From an uncultured Geobacteraceae bacterium (GTDB lineage: Bacteria > Desulfobacterota > Desulfuromonadia > Geobacterales > Pseudopelobacteraceae): a stretch of 64,000 bases of DNA. The stretch spans positions 62,001 through 126,000 of the forward strand of contig CAIQWT010000061.1 of the NCBI GenBank assembly GCA_903875605.1, written 5' to 3'. The translations under genes were made by a program, and so were the position numbers. Below, one piece after another: positions 63,996 to 64,000 of this stretch; the first letter of the stretch is position 1; every line of letters begins with the position of its first letter. Under the pieces are notes generated by a model. The model ran no database searches. It was not told where the DNA came from and worked only from the letters and a program-made list of their open reading frames with translations.

Positions 63996-64000
63996 ATGGG
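63996..64000 (+). CDS. Possible start of a further gene, cut by the window edge
   Basis: An ATG at 63996 is preceded by AAAAGGA at a spacing of eight bases. Only five bases are in the window, so nothing can be said of the product. Confidence 0.3.

Noticed and set aside
1-64000. tRNA, rRNA, CRISPR array, insertion sequence or prophage
   Set aside because: I looked for cloverleaf-like segments, regularly spaced repeats, transposase or integrase motifs and found none.

Overview
The window is one contiguous stretch of bacterial chromosome that reads like a Geobacterales (Desulfuromonadota) genome. The assignment rests on several signs together: a multihaem lipoprotein cytochrome carrying a DLGMHC motif, three NosL-family proteins without nitrous oxide reductase, a tandem DUF507 pair, paired TrpB1/TrpB2 enzymes, many sensor kinases and cyclic-di-GMP proteins, and LptD and Tat genes typical of a diderm. 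I see no tRNA, rRNA, CRISPR array, transposon or prophage. Species cannot be named from the sequence alone.

Layout. 1-963 holds the start of ispD and a GntR regulator with a 17-base palindrome upstream. 1159-4898 (+) holds a potassium channel, a sugar-phosphate isomerase, galE and a PilZ protein. 4937-13486 (-) is a tightly packed signalling operon: a 1797-residue Ser/Thr kinase-ATPase-TPR-GAF-histidine kinase, a single-domain response regulator, a GAF/HD-GYP phosphodiesterase and an FAD oxidoreductase. 13638-19134 (-) is an envelope and metal-thiol cluster: an M23 peptidase, two NosL paralogues, a thioredoxin-like lipoprotein, a beta-barrel with a vicinal-cysteine motif, a lipoprotein and two cysteine-rich exported proteins. 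19214-23937 (-) is tetrapyrrole-related: cbiD-cbiC-cbiX, a SOUL haem-binding protein, a monohaem cytochrome and hemW.

24032-26448 (+) holds a tandem OB-fold NrfJ-like protein, a methyltransferase and an exported pentapeptide-repeat protein. 26509-38527 (-) is mostly core metabolism and envelope: MCP-trpA-accD-folC-lptD, a lytic transglycosylase behind a structured leader, an Rrf2 regulator, tatC and rnr. 38696-43798 (+) is a second NosL locus: NosL, a small histidine-rich exported protein, an FtsX/MacB-type ABC permease and ATPase, a polytopic cysteine-containing membrane protein and a multihaem lipoprotein. 44027-50583 (+) holds ribH-nusB-hom, trpB2-trpF-trpB and pta. 50655-53976 (-) holds a small protein, a VWA protein, a MoxR ATPase and queC. 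54138-57500 (+) holds two DUF507 proteins, a lipoprotein and a Slt-type transglycosylase. 57615-60342 (-) is an HPt protein and a hybrid kinase. 60739 to the end holds mutS and a small outer-membrane protein.

The best candidates for something undescribed are the two NosL-centred loci, which share CxxCGM proteins and SCCG motifs and may form a thiophilic-metal (perhaps copper) handling and redox system; the giant kinase operon that ends in cyclic-di-GMP hydrolysis and a flavoenzyme; and several structured untranslated regions (before the lytic transglycosylase at 34567-34725, before mutS at 60504-60645, before DUF507 at 54049-54124).
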